A stretch of DNA of 64,000 nucleotides from Sphagnum compactum (Eukaryota; Bryophyta; Sphagnopsida; Sphagnales). A model generated the notes under the pieces. That model did not search any database, had not been told where the DNA came from, and worked only from the letters and a program-made list of their open reading frames with translations. Below are positions 10,682 through 22,550 of the stretch, piece after piece. The stretch is from positions 9,004,762 to 9,068,761 of the forward strand of contig OZ234503.1 in NCBI GenBank assembly GCA_965153455.1. The letters run 5' to 3'. How positions within the stretch are numbered: position 1 is the stretch's first letter; the number at the start of each line of letters is the position of its first letter. A program made the translations under genes and the position numbers.

Positions 10682-11281
10682 TTGTAGGTAGGTAGGTAGG
10701 TAATACATTTAGGTAAGCAGTGATTGTACCTAACCAAAAATTTGGGGATCGAACCTCTAAAATAATATGAATTAGAGAGAAACTCCACGAGAGAAACATG
10801 GATGATTCATACAGATTGCTTAAGGGTAAATGTCCGGAATAGATCCAACGATTCAATAAGTAACTAATATATATGTAGGTAGGTAGGTGGGTGGGTGGAT
10901 AGGTAGGTATTACATCTAGGTAGGTGGGTGGGTTGGTAGGTAGGTAGTACATTTAAGTAGGTGGGTGGGTTGGTAGGTAAGAGGTACGTATGTAATAGGC
11001 ATAAGATGTCCCATTTGACTAGAAAACATTGGTCATTTTGACTAATGATGTCAATTTCTTATGTTCAATTTGATTGAATGTCCCATTTGTTTAAAACCCA
11101 TTGACCATTTTGACAAGGGTTGTTAACTTGACTATATATATTGGTCAAATAAGTCATTTTAGTCAAATTGAGGGTAAAAAATACATGTTTTGAGCCTCTA
11201 ATCAAAATGGACATGTCCACTAGGAAAAAAAGATCAGTTAATCAATTTAAGACGTTTGAAAAACCAAGAATTTTAGTAGTG

Positions 11282-11770
11282 TCTAAATTGACAAGACAAC
11301 AAATGAGTAGAAAACATTGAAAAAACTTTATTCACCAACCGATATAAGACCTCACCCATTGTAATTGATTGAATGCCTTTAGAAGGCTTGGTCAAAGTCA
11401 AAAACCTAGGAGCACCAAGAGCCCAAACAATGGACATTGAGATATAACCTACAATGACATGGGAATTCAATTAAAAGAGATGTGTGAAATAGTTAGTTGA
11501 GTCTTTGGGGTCAAATAAGTCTTGTAAATGCTTGAAATTCATACCCAAAAAACCATGAATTGAAAGATGTGGAAACCGAATGAAAGTCGACTTAAAGGAA
11601 TCTAAGGGAAGCTTCAGTCCAAGTCAAGTTGAATTTCCACTAAGGAATTTGAACAAGGAATAGGCAAATCCAAAGGTCGAAATGCATTAATGGTTTATAA
11701 GGAAACTAAGGCAAGGGGGGCAAATGCGCTAATAGCATGTGCATATTCACTAGCATGCCCTATGGCAAGA
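11282..11770 (-). pseudogene. Decayed reverse transcriptase, N-terminal half
   Basis: Minus-strand translation gives a D-KDSTNYF segment, SIVWALGAPRFLTLTKPS and GIQSITMGEVLYRLVNK. These match the 'KPxGGxRPIAVGExLYRL' finger region that precedes motif A in plant reverse transcriptases of this family. The frame ends at the CACTA terminus at 11281 and resumes on the other side of the transposon at 8685. Stops and frameshifts mark it as dead. Confidence 0.75.
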
Positions 11771-14200
11771 CTTTGTTTAAGCCAATGTGTTGGAGGCGGG
11801 ACCAAATTAAAACTTGAGAGGCACCAAAAAAAGGAATGTTAATCAAGGGGGCTTGAACTGGATAAAGGGTCACCATAAATGTTTACACCCGAAAACATGT
11901 TGTACATGAAGTTTTTACCAATCCCCTGTTAAAAATTGTCATATGTGCAAACTAGTCTCCCTATGAACAGTTGGAGGGGGATGAAAAAACACCATTGCAA
12001 GATCAACAAGAATAAATGCCAAGCAACCACATTAGTTTAGGTTTAGGGTTTTATGAATCATAGGCCAAATGGTCTAGGGGAACACGAAAGGATAACTACA
12101 CCTCCCACTTCAAAGTCGAAGGGATGTGCACATACAAATGAAGTTGAAAAATATTCAAATGGGATGCTTGAGGGGTCTAAAACCGAAACCCCAAGTCTAG
12201 TTGATGGTAAAGGAAAAATGGCCAAAAAGGAATACGAGGGACCTTGCTCATCAACCGAAAAAATAACTTGAAAAGCTTGGTAATGCCCATGGTGATGAAC
12301 CATGCCATGTTACGAAAACAAGCTCTCACAATTGGAACACAACACATTGTGTTAAGTGGGAGGCCACATGAGTAAAAGACCCTAAAACCACCTCTCGTGC
12401 CATCAAAACGGATGAAGACAAAATAGACCAAAGGTTAGGATTGTGCACTATCTAAGACACACAATTTAGCTTAAGACCTAGAAGGGAAAATATAATTATT
12501 TAAAAGAAATACAATTATTTCAAGAACTAAAGATTACATAAGTGGGAGCATTTTTTACAATTGTTGTAGGTTTGAGTCGAACATTTTATGTTAGGAAAAA
12601 ATGAACCAAAAGTCCAACTTGATCTATGCTTTGATTGGTTTTAGGTCTAGGAAGTCATTTACATGGGGAAGGACGATTCACAAGTTTGAACTTCTTTTTA
12701 TACAATTTTTGCTACTACTACTTTTTAGGCATTGCTCTTCCTCTTCTACATCATTAGTTTGGGCATGCGTCACAATGTGTTTTCACACCCATCACTATAG
12801 TTACATAGCTAGGTATGGGAATGGTACCAACAATGCACTTGTTTATGGCAACCATGGCTAGTCCTACACAACCTATGAAGTTCATAATCATTTCGTCCCA
12901 CATCATGCCCATTCCATGCTTTCACATTTTTCCATTAAAGGTATTGTCACCACTGTTTTTCTTTTGCCACCTAGGGGACATAGCCAACAACTTATTCCCT
13001 GGCTATTATGAGCATAATTGATGAGAAACCATTTTGGAAGTGACATTTTTAATGTAATATTTGTAGGTGTTTTGAAGGTCAAGATTTGTAGTTTCTTGCA
13101 AGGCTTTGAAGCCATTTCCTCCTTGGCCAATATGAATATTGTTGTGGAAGGACATATCGATTAAATATGACTTGAAGCAATGCCAACCTTATACCAAATC
13201 CAATTTAGTATGGGACCTAAAGTACTTCTAGATATATACATGCAATGGCAACATCAATATGAAGCAAAAATCAACCTGGACCTAATACCAGTACCAAATT
13301 GAAATGAAAGTTTTTGAAAAATACGTAATACCAATAATTGCCAAGTATGAAAGAAAACTTACCCATAAGATTGAATGTGTAATACCCACATAATTTGGAA
13401 GAAACCAAACTATGAAATGTGAGTAAAAATTATAATACTTGCATTTAGGTGAGAAAATAAAGGTTGGCGTTTTTTACTAAACATGCAATACCTACATTTG
13501 GGTCACAAAATATGCATTGGTTGTTACAATTTCTTACATTTGAAATGACATCTTTTCATATGCAAGTATTGCATTTTGGGATGAAGGTTTCAACTACTCC
13601 AACTTTGAGTAATAATTGCCAAAATATTTAATACTTGCATCTAATCGTTGAGAAAATTGTAATTTTGGGACAAGTCAATGCCTATGTATGCAAATTCCAA
13701 ACTTGTAATATCTACATTGGATCACAAAATATGCAATGATTATTACAATCTCTCGCATTTGAAATGACATGTTTTCATATGTGGGGAATGGCAGGTGATA
13801 CCCACCGTTAAAGAAATCATAATATTATGATAGGTTAATGTTTGCAAATTCCTCCCCCCAATGTGTATATGAAAATTTCCTTCAAGATTCAACCTAAGAT
13901 TGATTTCAATTAGTATATAAAGATGCAAAAAACCACAAACGTGTGTTCTTTCCTAACTCTAAATATATTGCCTTTTATTTAATGAAATTACATACATCAT
14001 TTTGCAATAAAATGGTCCAAAGTGAAGACGAAAGTTTGAAATTAATGTCAAAATATTGTAAGCTATTGCAATAAGTACAAGGATACAATTTTATTGTCAT
14101 TAGGGGTTTAAATAAAACCAAAATAGCTATTGATGGGTCCTTTGCAATACATGCATTCTATATGCTCTATGCTATAACTTCACTTATCAACATTAACAAC
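11771..14200. other. AT-rich intergenic DNA, possible upstream part of the retroelement
   Basis: Between about 12058 and 12431 the minus strand has overlapping open frames (one with FIRFDGTRGGF) that could be the retroelement's upstream ORF; no domain was recognised. A block at 13485-13570 recurs at 13705-13795, sharing CACAAAATATGCA, TTTGAAATGACAT and TTTTCATATG. Otherwise nothing was seen. Confidence 0.4.
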
Positions 14201-14204
14201 ACAC

Positions 14205-14275
14205 AAATGCTACCTCAGTAGGTGGGTAGGTAAGATGGGTGAGTAAGTAGGTAGGCGAGGGGTGAGGGGGTGGTT
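14205..14275. repeat. GGTA/GGTG-rich simple repeat
   Basis: A purine-rich tract of GTAGGTGGGTAGGT-type words. Comparable GGTAGGTA tracts occur near 8900, 10270-10340, 10685, 10870-10980 and 27200. Confidence 0.7.
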
Positions 14276-14339
14276 GTTAGTTGGGAGGTAGAGTCAAGAG
14301 TCAAGATGGAGCAAAATATGTAGCTGAGGCCAGAAGTGG

Positions 14340-14830
14340 AGAAAAACAACCATGAAAACAAAAACTATGTAAAAGATTGGCGATATTATTTCAAGGAACT
14401 CGTTAAAAAGAATCTGGGTACTCATATGCACATCAGAGTTATTTGCAAGTGATCACAAATGTTCAGCTCAGGCAATCTTTGTCAAGGTTCAGATGTTCAA
14501 ACCATCGTTTGGAGGTAGAATGTGGCAGGCATGCAAAGCTTGAGAGTGTACCAAGGAGAGATAGGGTTTGTCGCATGTGATCCCTAGGAGCTGTTGAGGA
14601 TGAAGACCACTTGTCGCTAGTGTGCCCAGCTCACCATGACATTCGTTGCAAGTTTGGTCAACAGCTAGGGAAACAGTTGACACCGTGCAGCTTACTGCCT
14701 GAATTGATGCATTCGGCTACTCAGAAAGTGGTAGCTTTGTACTTAGTTTCTTGCCTAAACAACAGGAGTGTTTTGCTCAAATCAACTAGGTAATAGTCGT
14801 CAAATGGATCACTCTAGTCCGGGTATTGAC
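14340..14830 (+). pseudogene. LINE ORF2 C-terminal fragment
   Basis: Plus-strand translation around 14480-14640 reads FRCSNHRLEVECGRHAK, then VPRRDRVCRM, a stop, and VEDEDHLSLVCPAHHDIRCKF. This is the CCHC-like C-terminal block found at the end of many LINE ORF2 proteins. It continues to ATQKVVALYLVSCLNNRSV and a stop at 14791-14793. An A-rich stretch follows near 14838. Only the extreme 3' end is present, as expected of a 5'-truncated LINE insertion. It may belong to the same family as the minus-strand fragment at 3310-4150, but they do not overlap in the protein. Confidence 0.8.
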
Positions 14831-14929
14831 GTTAAATTAAAAGAAAAAAGAAACCCTCCAAAATCTCTTTTTCTTTTTTGAAAAAAAAAGTGTTTCGCCT
14901 TTTGACGAAATTCCGCCAGTTCAAAAAAA

Positions 14930-15680
14930 GCTCGTCAACCCATAGTCGATTTTTATAAAAACTATGGATGAAATCCACCTCAGAGTTAAAGTACGAGGAT
15001 TGGAAATCATCCGTCGGATGGGTCGGGGTTCATCCTTCATCCGTGAGCCCACCATGCTCCCGCCGCGTGAGAGTGCCTGTTCGCCTGTTCTCTCGTCTCT
15101 CTCGATTCCTCTTTCCTTCTCTTCCCCTCTCGCGCCCAGAAATTCTCCGCAAAATTTCCGCGTAGCCTGATCGAGATGGAGTACGTGCGTCTTGATTGCT
15201 GCTCTGTTTCCCAGTTGCGCGCCCAAATTCGCGGAAATCCGGACACCAAAAAGGCCAGTTGCTGTATGGACTTTGGAGCTCTTTGATTATCGCAGCACTC
15301 GCTTGTTCGCTCTGAGAGCAGGACTAATCCTGCCTTGCTGCTAAAGTCCGTTTTCGTCTTCATCAGGAAATCACCTTCTCTTACCCAATATATGGAATTG
15401 CATCCCTGCAATTCAACTTCGAAGTTGAAACATCTCCGCCAGTAGCAAGAGGAGGCTCGTAGAAGGAGAATCGAGTTCGATGGAGTCGTTAGGGTAAGAT
15501 GAGAGATTCTTTGTGAAGGTCGGGTGCACATGAAGCAGGCAATTCCTTGTTGCAGAGGACTTGCCGCATGCATTCTGTTTTTGGTGGGCAGTAGGGAACA
15601 GTGGAGAGAGAGAGAGAGACACACACACACACACACACATCTCGAGTTTTCAGAGTTTTTAGGGTTTCGCGAAAGACGTT
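14930..15680 (+). promoter_or_regulatory. SPPL1 upstream region and leader
   Basis: GC content rises from about 14980 to 15250. A GA run then an AC run (15603-15640) precedes the ATG at 15681. The transcription start was not determined. Long minus-strand open frames over this stretch are low-complexity shadows. Confidence 0.5.
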
Positions 15681-17711
15681 ATGGAAGCTCTGTGGAGATT
15701 GGCGTATCTGCTGGAGCCGGCGTCAGTGGTTTTGATAGCCACTGCGGTGTTTGTGGTGTCAGCCTCGGCGCAGCGGGCTTTGACTTTCGAAAAGGAATCT
15801 GAAAGACACAGGGATTTTGCAGAAGCATCCATAACCCTAGACAGTTCACAGGCTTTGATGATTCCTATAGCTAGTTCCTGCAGCCTCCTGCTCATGTTCT
15901 ATCTGTTTGCATCCATGTCCCAGTTCATTATGGCTTTCACTGCAGTGGCATCAGCTTCCTCTCTAGCGTTTTGCATGGCCCCTTATGTGACATACATGAA
16001 TTCGCAAATGGGGTTACTGGATCCCATCATTGTGAACCGTGGCTGCTGTGGCTCCTTCAGCCGAACACAGGGCTTGCTGGTTGTGGTCAGTTGTGTGGTG
16101 GTTGCAGCTTGGCTTGTGACGGGTCATTGGCTCTTGAACAACGTACTTGGCATCTCAATCTGCATTGCATTTGTGAGCCATGTCCGGCTTCCAAATATCA
16201 AGATCTGTGCACTCCTGCTCCTGTGTCTATTTGTGTACGACATCTTCTGGGTGTTTTTTTCTGAGCAATTCTTTGGCTCCAACGTTATGGTATCTGTGGC
16301 CACTCAACAGGCATCCAATCCCATCCACACTGTGGCCAGCTCTTTGAATTTGCAGGGCCTTTCACAAGCAATCACAAAGAAACTGGAGCTTCCCGTGAAG
16401 CTAGTCTTCCCCCGCAATTTACTCGGAGGATGGATTCCAAGCGGCAGTGGAGGAACAGAGTTTCTGATGCTTGGCCTTGGAGATATGGTATCTTTCTCTC
16501 ATTCTTCACAATTCTGCCTGTTACACACCCTTCTGATATGCATCAAAATGCAGTCTGTGTCTCTGAACCCATTGAAGGCACAGAACTGGAGATTCTGTAG
16601 AACAGAGAAATTGATCAGCAACTTTTCTTTAGTCTACTGGCAACGAAAGAGAAAAGTGCTCCTGTCAAGTGGGTTTCTTTTAGTTTTTCTCCTTCTCTTT
16701 TAGATTTTATTGAGCTATCAACCATGAATGAAGTTTTCTTGTTTTACATTCACCTCCACCCAAGTACATGAAAGTATGATGTCAGTGGTGATGTTATGAT
16801 AGGTGGTCAATACTAGGCACCTTGCTGCTGAAGGTCCCTGATTATGTGTATGGTTTTGGCTGTTGTTCAAAACTGCTCCTTGGTTTTGGATTTTGTTTTC
16901 TCTTGATGTAGGGTGGAGTTGCTGTTTTGTTTTCAGATCTGAAATGTCTACAGATGTAAATGGAACAAGGGCATTAAAAGCGGCTCAAACTGAAGGGTGT
17001 TTGTTGCAAACCATGCAGGCCATTCCAGGAATGCTTCTCGCTTTGGTTCTGTGTTTTGATCACCGGAAAGGGAGAGAACATGAGAATGAGGGCTCATTCT
17101 CTAGAGGAAATCAGTACATTCGGTATGCCGTATGTGGCTATTCTATTGGCCTCATTACAGCTCTGGCTGCTGGCTTATTGAGTCAGTTGCCTCAACCCGC
17201 CCTCCTTTATTTGGTAAGTTCCTCATGGCAATTGTGAATGTACTGGCATTCAGGACTGATGAAATGTTTTGCACAGATTCTCACCATGTATACAGCAGTT
17301 AAATGAGTTCATCTGGTGCCAGTGGAATGGATGCGTGGAAATTGCATTTACACTTTCTTGTAACCTCTTTTCATCAGTGTCTGCATAACCTATGAATATG
17401 TTGTATGCACAGCCATTTTCCTTAGAAAAGACATGTGATTCCATCCAGCCTACAGCTTCAGTCTTTTCTTTGATCTGTTGATTAGTTTGCTTCTGCCTAT
17501 GGAGTTGCCTCAGCTCAATGCTTACTGATCTGTTGGGCTTAGTGTACATTGCAGCTGATGATTGTCTTGACTATTTGGCTGTTGGTGTGGTCAGGTGCCA
17601 TCAACGTTGGGTCCTGTTGCTTGTGCTGCATGGGCACAAGGAGAGCTTGGAGAGCTTTGGAATGGGCTAAGGCCTGTTGTTACTGATAAGGCAAGGTTGA
17701 TGGAGGTCTGA
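15681..17711 (+). CDS. SPPL1: Signal peptide peptidase-like 1, intramembrane aspartyl protease
   Basis: Three exons, 15681-16487, 17019-17213 and 17595-17711, all phase 0 with GT-AG introns, give 372 residues, close to plant SPPL1 (about 370). GxGD-type proteases cut transmembrane segments within the endomembrane system. Both catalytic aspartates are present: FVYDIFW (Asp187) and GLGDM (Asp268), with the conserved PAL motif at 329-331. About nine hydrophobic segments are visible. The VSHVRLPNIKI block is typical of the plant enzyme. The long protease-associated N-terminal domain of SPPL2-4 is absent, which supports SPPL1. The start is the first in-frame ATG, and the MEALWRLAYLLEPA beginning aligns with known plant starts. 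It appears intact. Confidence 0.95.
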
Positions 17712-19636
17712 GGTAGTTGCAGGACAAATCTTGTTCTCTTGAATAGGCTCTAACTTACGCTACCAATTGGGACACTTGCTAATGAGTCTCTCCAGTCTGG
17801 CACAACCTGTGGAGAGGTTTCAAGTCTAATGTGAAACTTCTCTGCTATGCCCATCATATCAAGTGGCTAATCCACTGCCTAGCAACTACCAGCTTTCTAG
17901 GACCCAGAGCTGCCATCCTCCACCATATGGGCAAGCCCTTTACTGATGGCAAGGAAATAATTGGGAGGTGCCCTAAGTGGAGGATCGCTCTTTCAAGCTG
18001 ATTGATCCATCAACATCACATGGAGCGAATGGACAAATCCTCAAAAGACTTAAAGTTAGTCACTAAAGTGGTGACTTTGATTCAACTGTTTTGTCATGAT
18101 CACATGGAACTCAAAGCCTGGGGCCATTAAATTGATAGCCAAGTAACATAGTTCCATCTGGATCCGGTGTCTGTATCTATGGATGCTCATGCCACTGCTC
18201 ATTACAAGCATATTCTTGCTTGTACATCAGGGTTGTCTGTCATATCCTTGCATTAGTTTTTGTTGCTTATTCTGTCTTTGTTGTTTGTGTTTTGGGTGCC
18301 TCTTATGTACATGGGCAAGAACTTATTTATTACAGCTGCAGTCTTTAAACAAAATACTGAAGAATTTTATGGGGACAGAGTATAATGGCTTGAGTGCAGA
18401 CCCAAGAACCAATTTCAAATGGGTAACTCAGAGGCTCTTTTGGGGTAGGTCTCCTCTTTAGTGAAACCCTGGAAATTAATTTGGGTTGTCTCTAGATTTT
18501 GTAGTCCCCAGCTAGAAGTGCAGTGTTTTGAATTGGCAGTCTTCTTCTGTGTTTGTTTAATGTATTGGGGTCTTCTCTTTTTGCCTCTTTCACTGTTTGT
18601 TGTTATTTGTTGCATCTGTAATTTCTTTAACCATATTTGTTATTCAGGCATCTTTCAATTCTATTCAATTTGACCTAAAGAAGTATAGAGAAGTTCTGAT
18701 ACTCATGAATACAAATTCGGTTGCCGCACCATTATCTCTACAAATGGGCTTTTGGTATTTGGACACTTCAACAGACAATTTCCAAATATTTCTTTTGAGG
18801 TGGAGTTTGTATTCAAGGGCTTGCAAAATGGAGTGCTTATCATGTTGTGTAATGCCAAACTTGTTGTCTAATTATTCATTTTGAGATCAATTCCATCTTC
18901 ATGATTTTGGTTTCAACACAAAATTATTCAAATGAAAAATAGATTGGACCTTGAGAAAATTAGCCATGTTGAGAGTCCTATCAATTAAGTTCATGGGGTA
19001 AAGAGTATGAGCAACCCTTTTTTCAATTCTAAAATGTTCAAGGATGGTATGGAAGGTTCTTTATATACTTATTATGATATGCTCTAGTGTCATCTCGTTG
19101 ATTTTTGTACCATGTTCACAAAGCTCTCACATCCCATTATTATCATTGTAGAAGGGGACAAGCTTAAATAAACACACATACTTTTATATGCCATTTTCGA
19201 ACACTTTGGTTCAAGATTGAAAGGATGAGCAAAATTGGAGCATGTCTATAACAAAAGAGCCCCTTGTGATGGATCTCATTGCATTCCATCCTACGGTAAA
19301 GGATGTTTGTCGAAAGTGGTGGAAGCATGGGGCTCTTCTCATTGATGAATTGCCGTCTCCCATGAGCTTTACCACCTTTCAAAACTAAAACCAGCCTTCC
19401 TCAATACTACGTGTCATGCTTTCTCCCCACAAGCTTGCTGCCTTTTGTGATCATCATTTCAGAACCAAACCACCTTTGAAATATTTCCTCGTCCTTTGTG
19501 TGTGTGGCAGAGCTGAAAAGCAAATCTGAGACAACATTTACACAAAGCCAAAACATGCACAAAGGAAAAGCTGAAACAAACAAAAGCCAAAGGAACACTA
19601 CATAGGATGCACCATAGGACATGCTATGTTGTGATG

Positions 19637-19751
19637 TGTAGGGTAATGCCCAAGGAGTGAGGCATTCCACAAACAAGGGCTTGCTCCATGAGGCATCAGC
19701 CAATGGTGGGCCTACCTTTCAAGAGCGCCCCACTCCAAGCGTGTTGCCTAG
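19637..19751 (+). repeat. GTAGGGTAATGCCC hairpin repeat (MITE-like)
   Basis: The left arm reads TGTAGGGTAATGCCCAAGG, AGTGAGGCATTC; the right arm has GAGCGCCCCACTCCAAG and GTTGCCTA, roughly its reverse complement. Related copies lie at 4511-4570 and, inverted, 5755-5867. About 115 bp with no coding capacity suits a short foldback MITE. Confidence 0.65.
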
Positions 19752-20244
19752 CATAAATCTCAACATTCATATCAACATCTATGAACATCATTGTAGCAAT
19801 TTTCACAATATGATGACAAAATTAGTTTTTTTGCACCTTATTTTCTTTTGGGAATGATTTTAAGATCTTGCAACTTGAGTTTTATTTTCAACTTTCAGAA
19901 ATAGCTATCCTAGCTACGAGGAAGCATTCACCATCGATTGAATGGCTAGTTTGGTCAATTTTTTTCTAGTAGGTGACATGGTGTTTTATTTTGAAGACAT
20001 CTTACAATAAACTTTTTTGTGTCTTAAATGATTGGTGACCTCAAAATGTGCAATGGAGTTCAATTTGGTTATGCTTGTTTGGCCCAACTAAAAAAATTAT
20101 GCAACTTTAAATACTTTGGAGGTCCGATTGGTAATGAACACGTTCCTTCAAGGTGGAGATTTGATGATCTTGATTTTGCAAGTCCAAAATATTACACACA
20201 CAATGCTTGAATGCACATGCAATTGCTAAGTATTGACTTGTGTG

Positions 20245-20283
20245 GGAATTGAACCCCTCAATCGCCGACTACCATACAAGCAT
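20245..20283 (-). other. tRNA-like B-box segment, possible SINE head
   Basis: The minus strand has GTATGGTAGTCGG followed by GGGGTTCAATTCCCAC, the latter holding a GGTTCAATTCC B-box (complement at 20245-20255). The A-box match is weak and no cloverleaf was found. Confidence 0.4.
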
Positions 20284-21399
20284 GTTGCACACATGTCACA
20301 CATACATAGTGCGCACAATTATGCACAATTACAAAAACATACGATTGTTGAAAATTGAATTGAAATCTTAAACTATTCATTGTAGCACAAGCTACCTACA
20401 CACAAACACACAAACTTGTTAGTACCTATTACCACTTGACAAAATTCTAATGTAACACACATCGAACTTGCTAAAATCATGGAAACAACAAGGCAAGGCA
20501 AAAAATCAACTTACACAAACAAAAATCAGTTAATTTTCAAAATATATTAAACATGCATATCCTTCCAAGTTGCAATTGGCTATGGGTATGAAAAATTCTT
20601 CAACATTTAAAATTGTTGAGGAGACATCCTAACAACAAGGTCTATATGTGTTATCAATTGATTGTGGGTCTTGGATTTGAAGATTTTCATATCAGTAAAA
20701 CATCTTTTATCGTCAATTGACCTAATGACTTGCACCATGACAATTTTTACCAATTTCAAGTATTATGGTAGTTTGTGTACCAATCACTTGTGACAAGGAC
20801 AAATATCTTCAAACTCAAATAAAGGGTTCATGGTGTAAGGAGGAACCATGGTTGGCACAACATTTATTTTCATAAAAGAATGACATATGAAGTTCCAAAG
20901 ATATTGAAGATAAGACTTCAACTAGTAAATATATTTGATTAAACCAAATCCTCTTGGGCTAACAATATTAGCCCTAGATCACACTAATGTGTTTTTTTGA
21001 AGAAATCTACACAATTTGACATCAACTAGAATTGATGAAGACCACCCCAAAGCTTCCATTACACCATGTGAAAGAACGTAGCTTGATTATAATTTGGAAA
21101 TCAACTATTTAGCTATCTCTTTTGCTTGATTTGTGAGAATTTGAATGTGCACCTCTTTGATCACAAAACTCATAACATTTATTAGTTGGTTTAGATGTTT
21201 CACCCAAATGTGTTGTCCATTACAATGAAAAGATAAATGCCCCATATGGTTTGTATATTGATTATTCACCACATGATGATTAGTTTATAGGAAGAGTCTA
21301 CCAATCACTTATATGTTCATGTGACTTGAAAGTCATGTTAAGGTCCACATAGTGTGAAAAAAAATACGTTTGACAAAGTTTGATTATTGCCATGTAATC

Positions 21400-22550
21400 A
21401 ACAAAAAATACATCTCAAGTTTAAACAACATTTGTGTGGTTGTTCATTGATTCCAACATGGGAAACAAGATTTCCAACTCATACAAGACCTTAATGTCAC
21501 ATAACATCTTAAAGTTCACCAAGTTAATAGAGTTGTTGCTAAGGTAATCCAAAGCCATCTTCACCACTAAAGTACAATATTCAACCATGACTTCTTTTGT
21601 AGGGTCCAACATTGAAATCCACTTTGTTTTGATGTTTTTCGATAACTTGTTTCCTTTAGTTTTCATGATTTAAACAAACTTACTGAGTTCCAAATGCTTC
21701 TTGGGGTTTTTATTAAAATATGCAAGTAGGGTTTGGAGCAAGTTTTCCAACTTACATTTACTATGTTCAACTTAGATCAAACTTGCACTACAATATTAGT
21801 TTGATGTGCCATGCAATAAATGCCTTGCATGTGAGGAGCATGATCCAAGAAAATCTATTGAGTTGTTCTAAGAAAACATTCACATCATGAGCTTCAAAAC
21901 AAATCAATTTAGACCATATCAACTTGAAACTTGTGAATTCACACATGTAATCAACAAGGTTTGCATGATCACCTTAATTAGATTTATAGCATCAAACCTT
22001 TCAATTAACCTTTTCATGAATACCAAAATTGAACTTTGGGTCCATTTAGATGGATCACATAAGTGTGCCATGACAATCAATTTAATTGATTATCAATGTG
22101 TTAGTAATAAACTTCATCACAAAATATGAAGATCTATAGTTGATTGATATCATAGCTTTTGCAATTACTACAAGAATAATGATGTGCATGATACCATCCA
22201 TGGATTATCCAATATTATCCCACCAATCTTTGTGTGACAATTTTTGACTTAAAAAAATTATAACAAGCCTTTCATGCTCTCATCATATTCATTTATGAGC
22301 TTTCCCTTTTGGAGTAGGTAGAACACATTGTGGCAACTTAAATCATTTTGTTTGAGCCATCATGTGCCACACCTAGCATGACCTTGTTCAACATATTTGT
22401 CCCATGATTGGAAGCATAAAACAATTCATTTTTAGCATGTTGAAAAAAGTTAGCCCAATAAAACTTGCTTTTAGGAACATCAAACATGGGGGAGTAATTT
22501 TTTTCCTACCATCATGTTTGCAAAAAGAATCAATTTAGGAGCTAACAACT
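21400..22550 (-). pseudogene. Decayed hAT-like (zinc finger 862-type) transposase-derived gene
   Basis: Minus-strand translation, through many stops and frameshifts, shows in order NVFYLLQKGKLINEYDESMK (22266-22335), VKNCHTKIGG, an ARHLLHGTSN block matching the family's HCxAHxTNLxV (21795-21840), and LLQTLLAYFNKNPKKHLELS. Then come KGNKLSKNIKTKWISMLDP (21600-21655) and FKMLCDIKVLYELEILFPML. This is the ribonuclease H-like core of the plant zinc finger protein 862 / DUF4371 hAT-like family. No zinc finger and no C-terminal dimerisation part is legible. The copy is old. Confidence 0.8.

Larger units (their letters stand above)
8686..11281. mobile_element. CACTA-type non-autonomous DNA transposon inserted in reverse transcriptase relic
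   Basis: The element begins CACTAGTAGAAAAC at 8686 and ends AATTTTAGTAGTG at 11281 (complement CACTACTAAAATT), as expected for CACTA elements. The flanking triplets are TTT on the left and TCT on the right, a plausible 3-bp target duplication with one change. The flanks carry the two halves of one reverse transcriptase frame, which become contiguous and in frame if the element plus one triplet is removed. Inside are a second TAGTG end at 10677-10681 with a long arm complementary to the left arm, GGTA-rich tracts, two tRNA-like segments and a TTTARCCATT satellite. No transposase is encoded. Confidence 0.75.
17712..21390. other. SPPL1 3' region and intergenic DNA
   Basis: The SPPL1 3' untranslated region begins here; its end was not located. 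No second gene is recognised. A hydrophobic open frame at 18183-18461 has skewed composition and no family resemblance. The area holds one GTAGGGTAATGCCC hairpin copy (19637-19751) and a lone tRNA-like segment (20245-20283). Confidence 0.5.

Noticed and set aside
15037-15640. 199-residue minus-strand frame opposite the SPPL1 leader
   Set aside because: It starts in an AC/GA microsatellite, has no recognisable domain and lies over the likely SPPL1 promoter.
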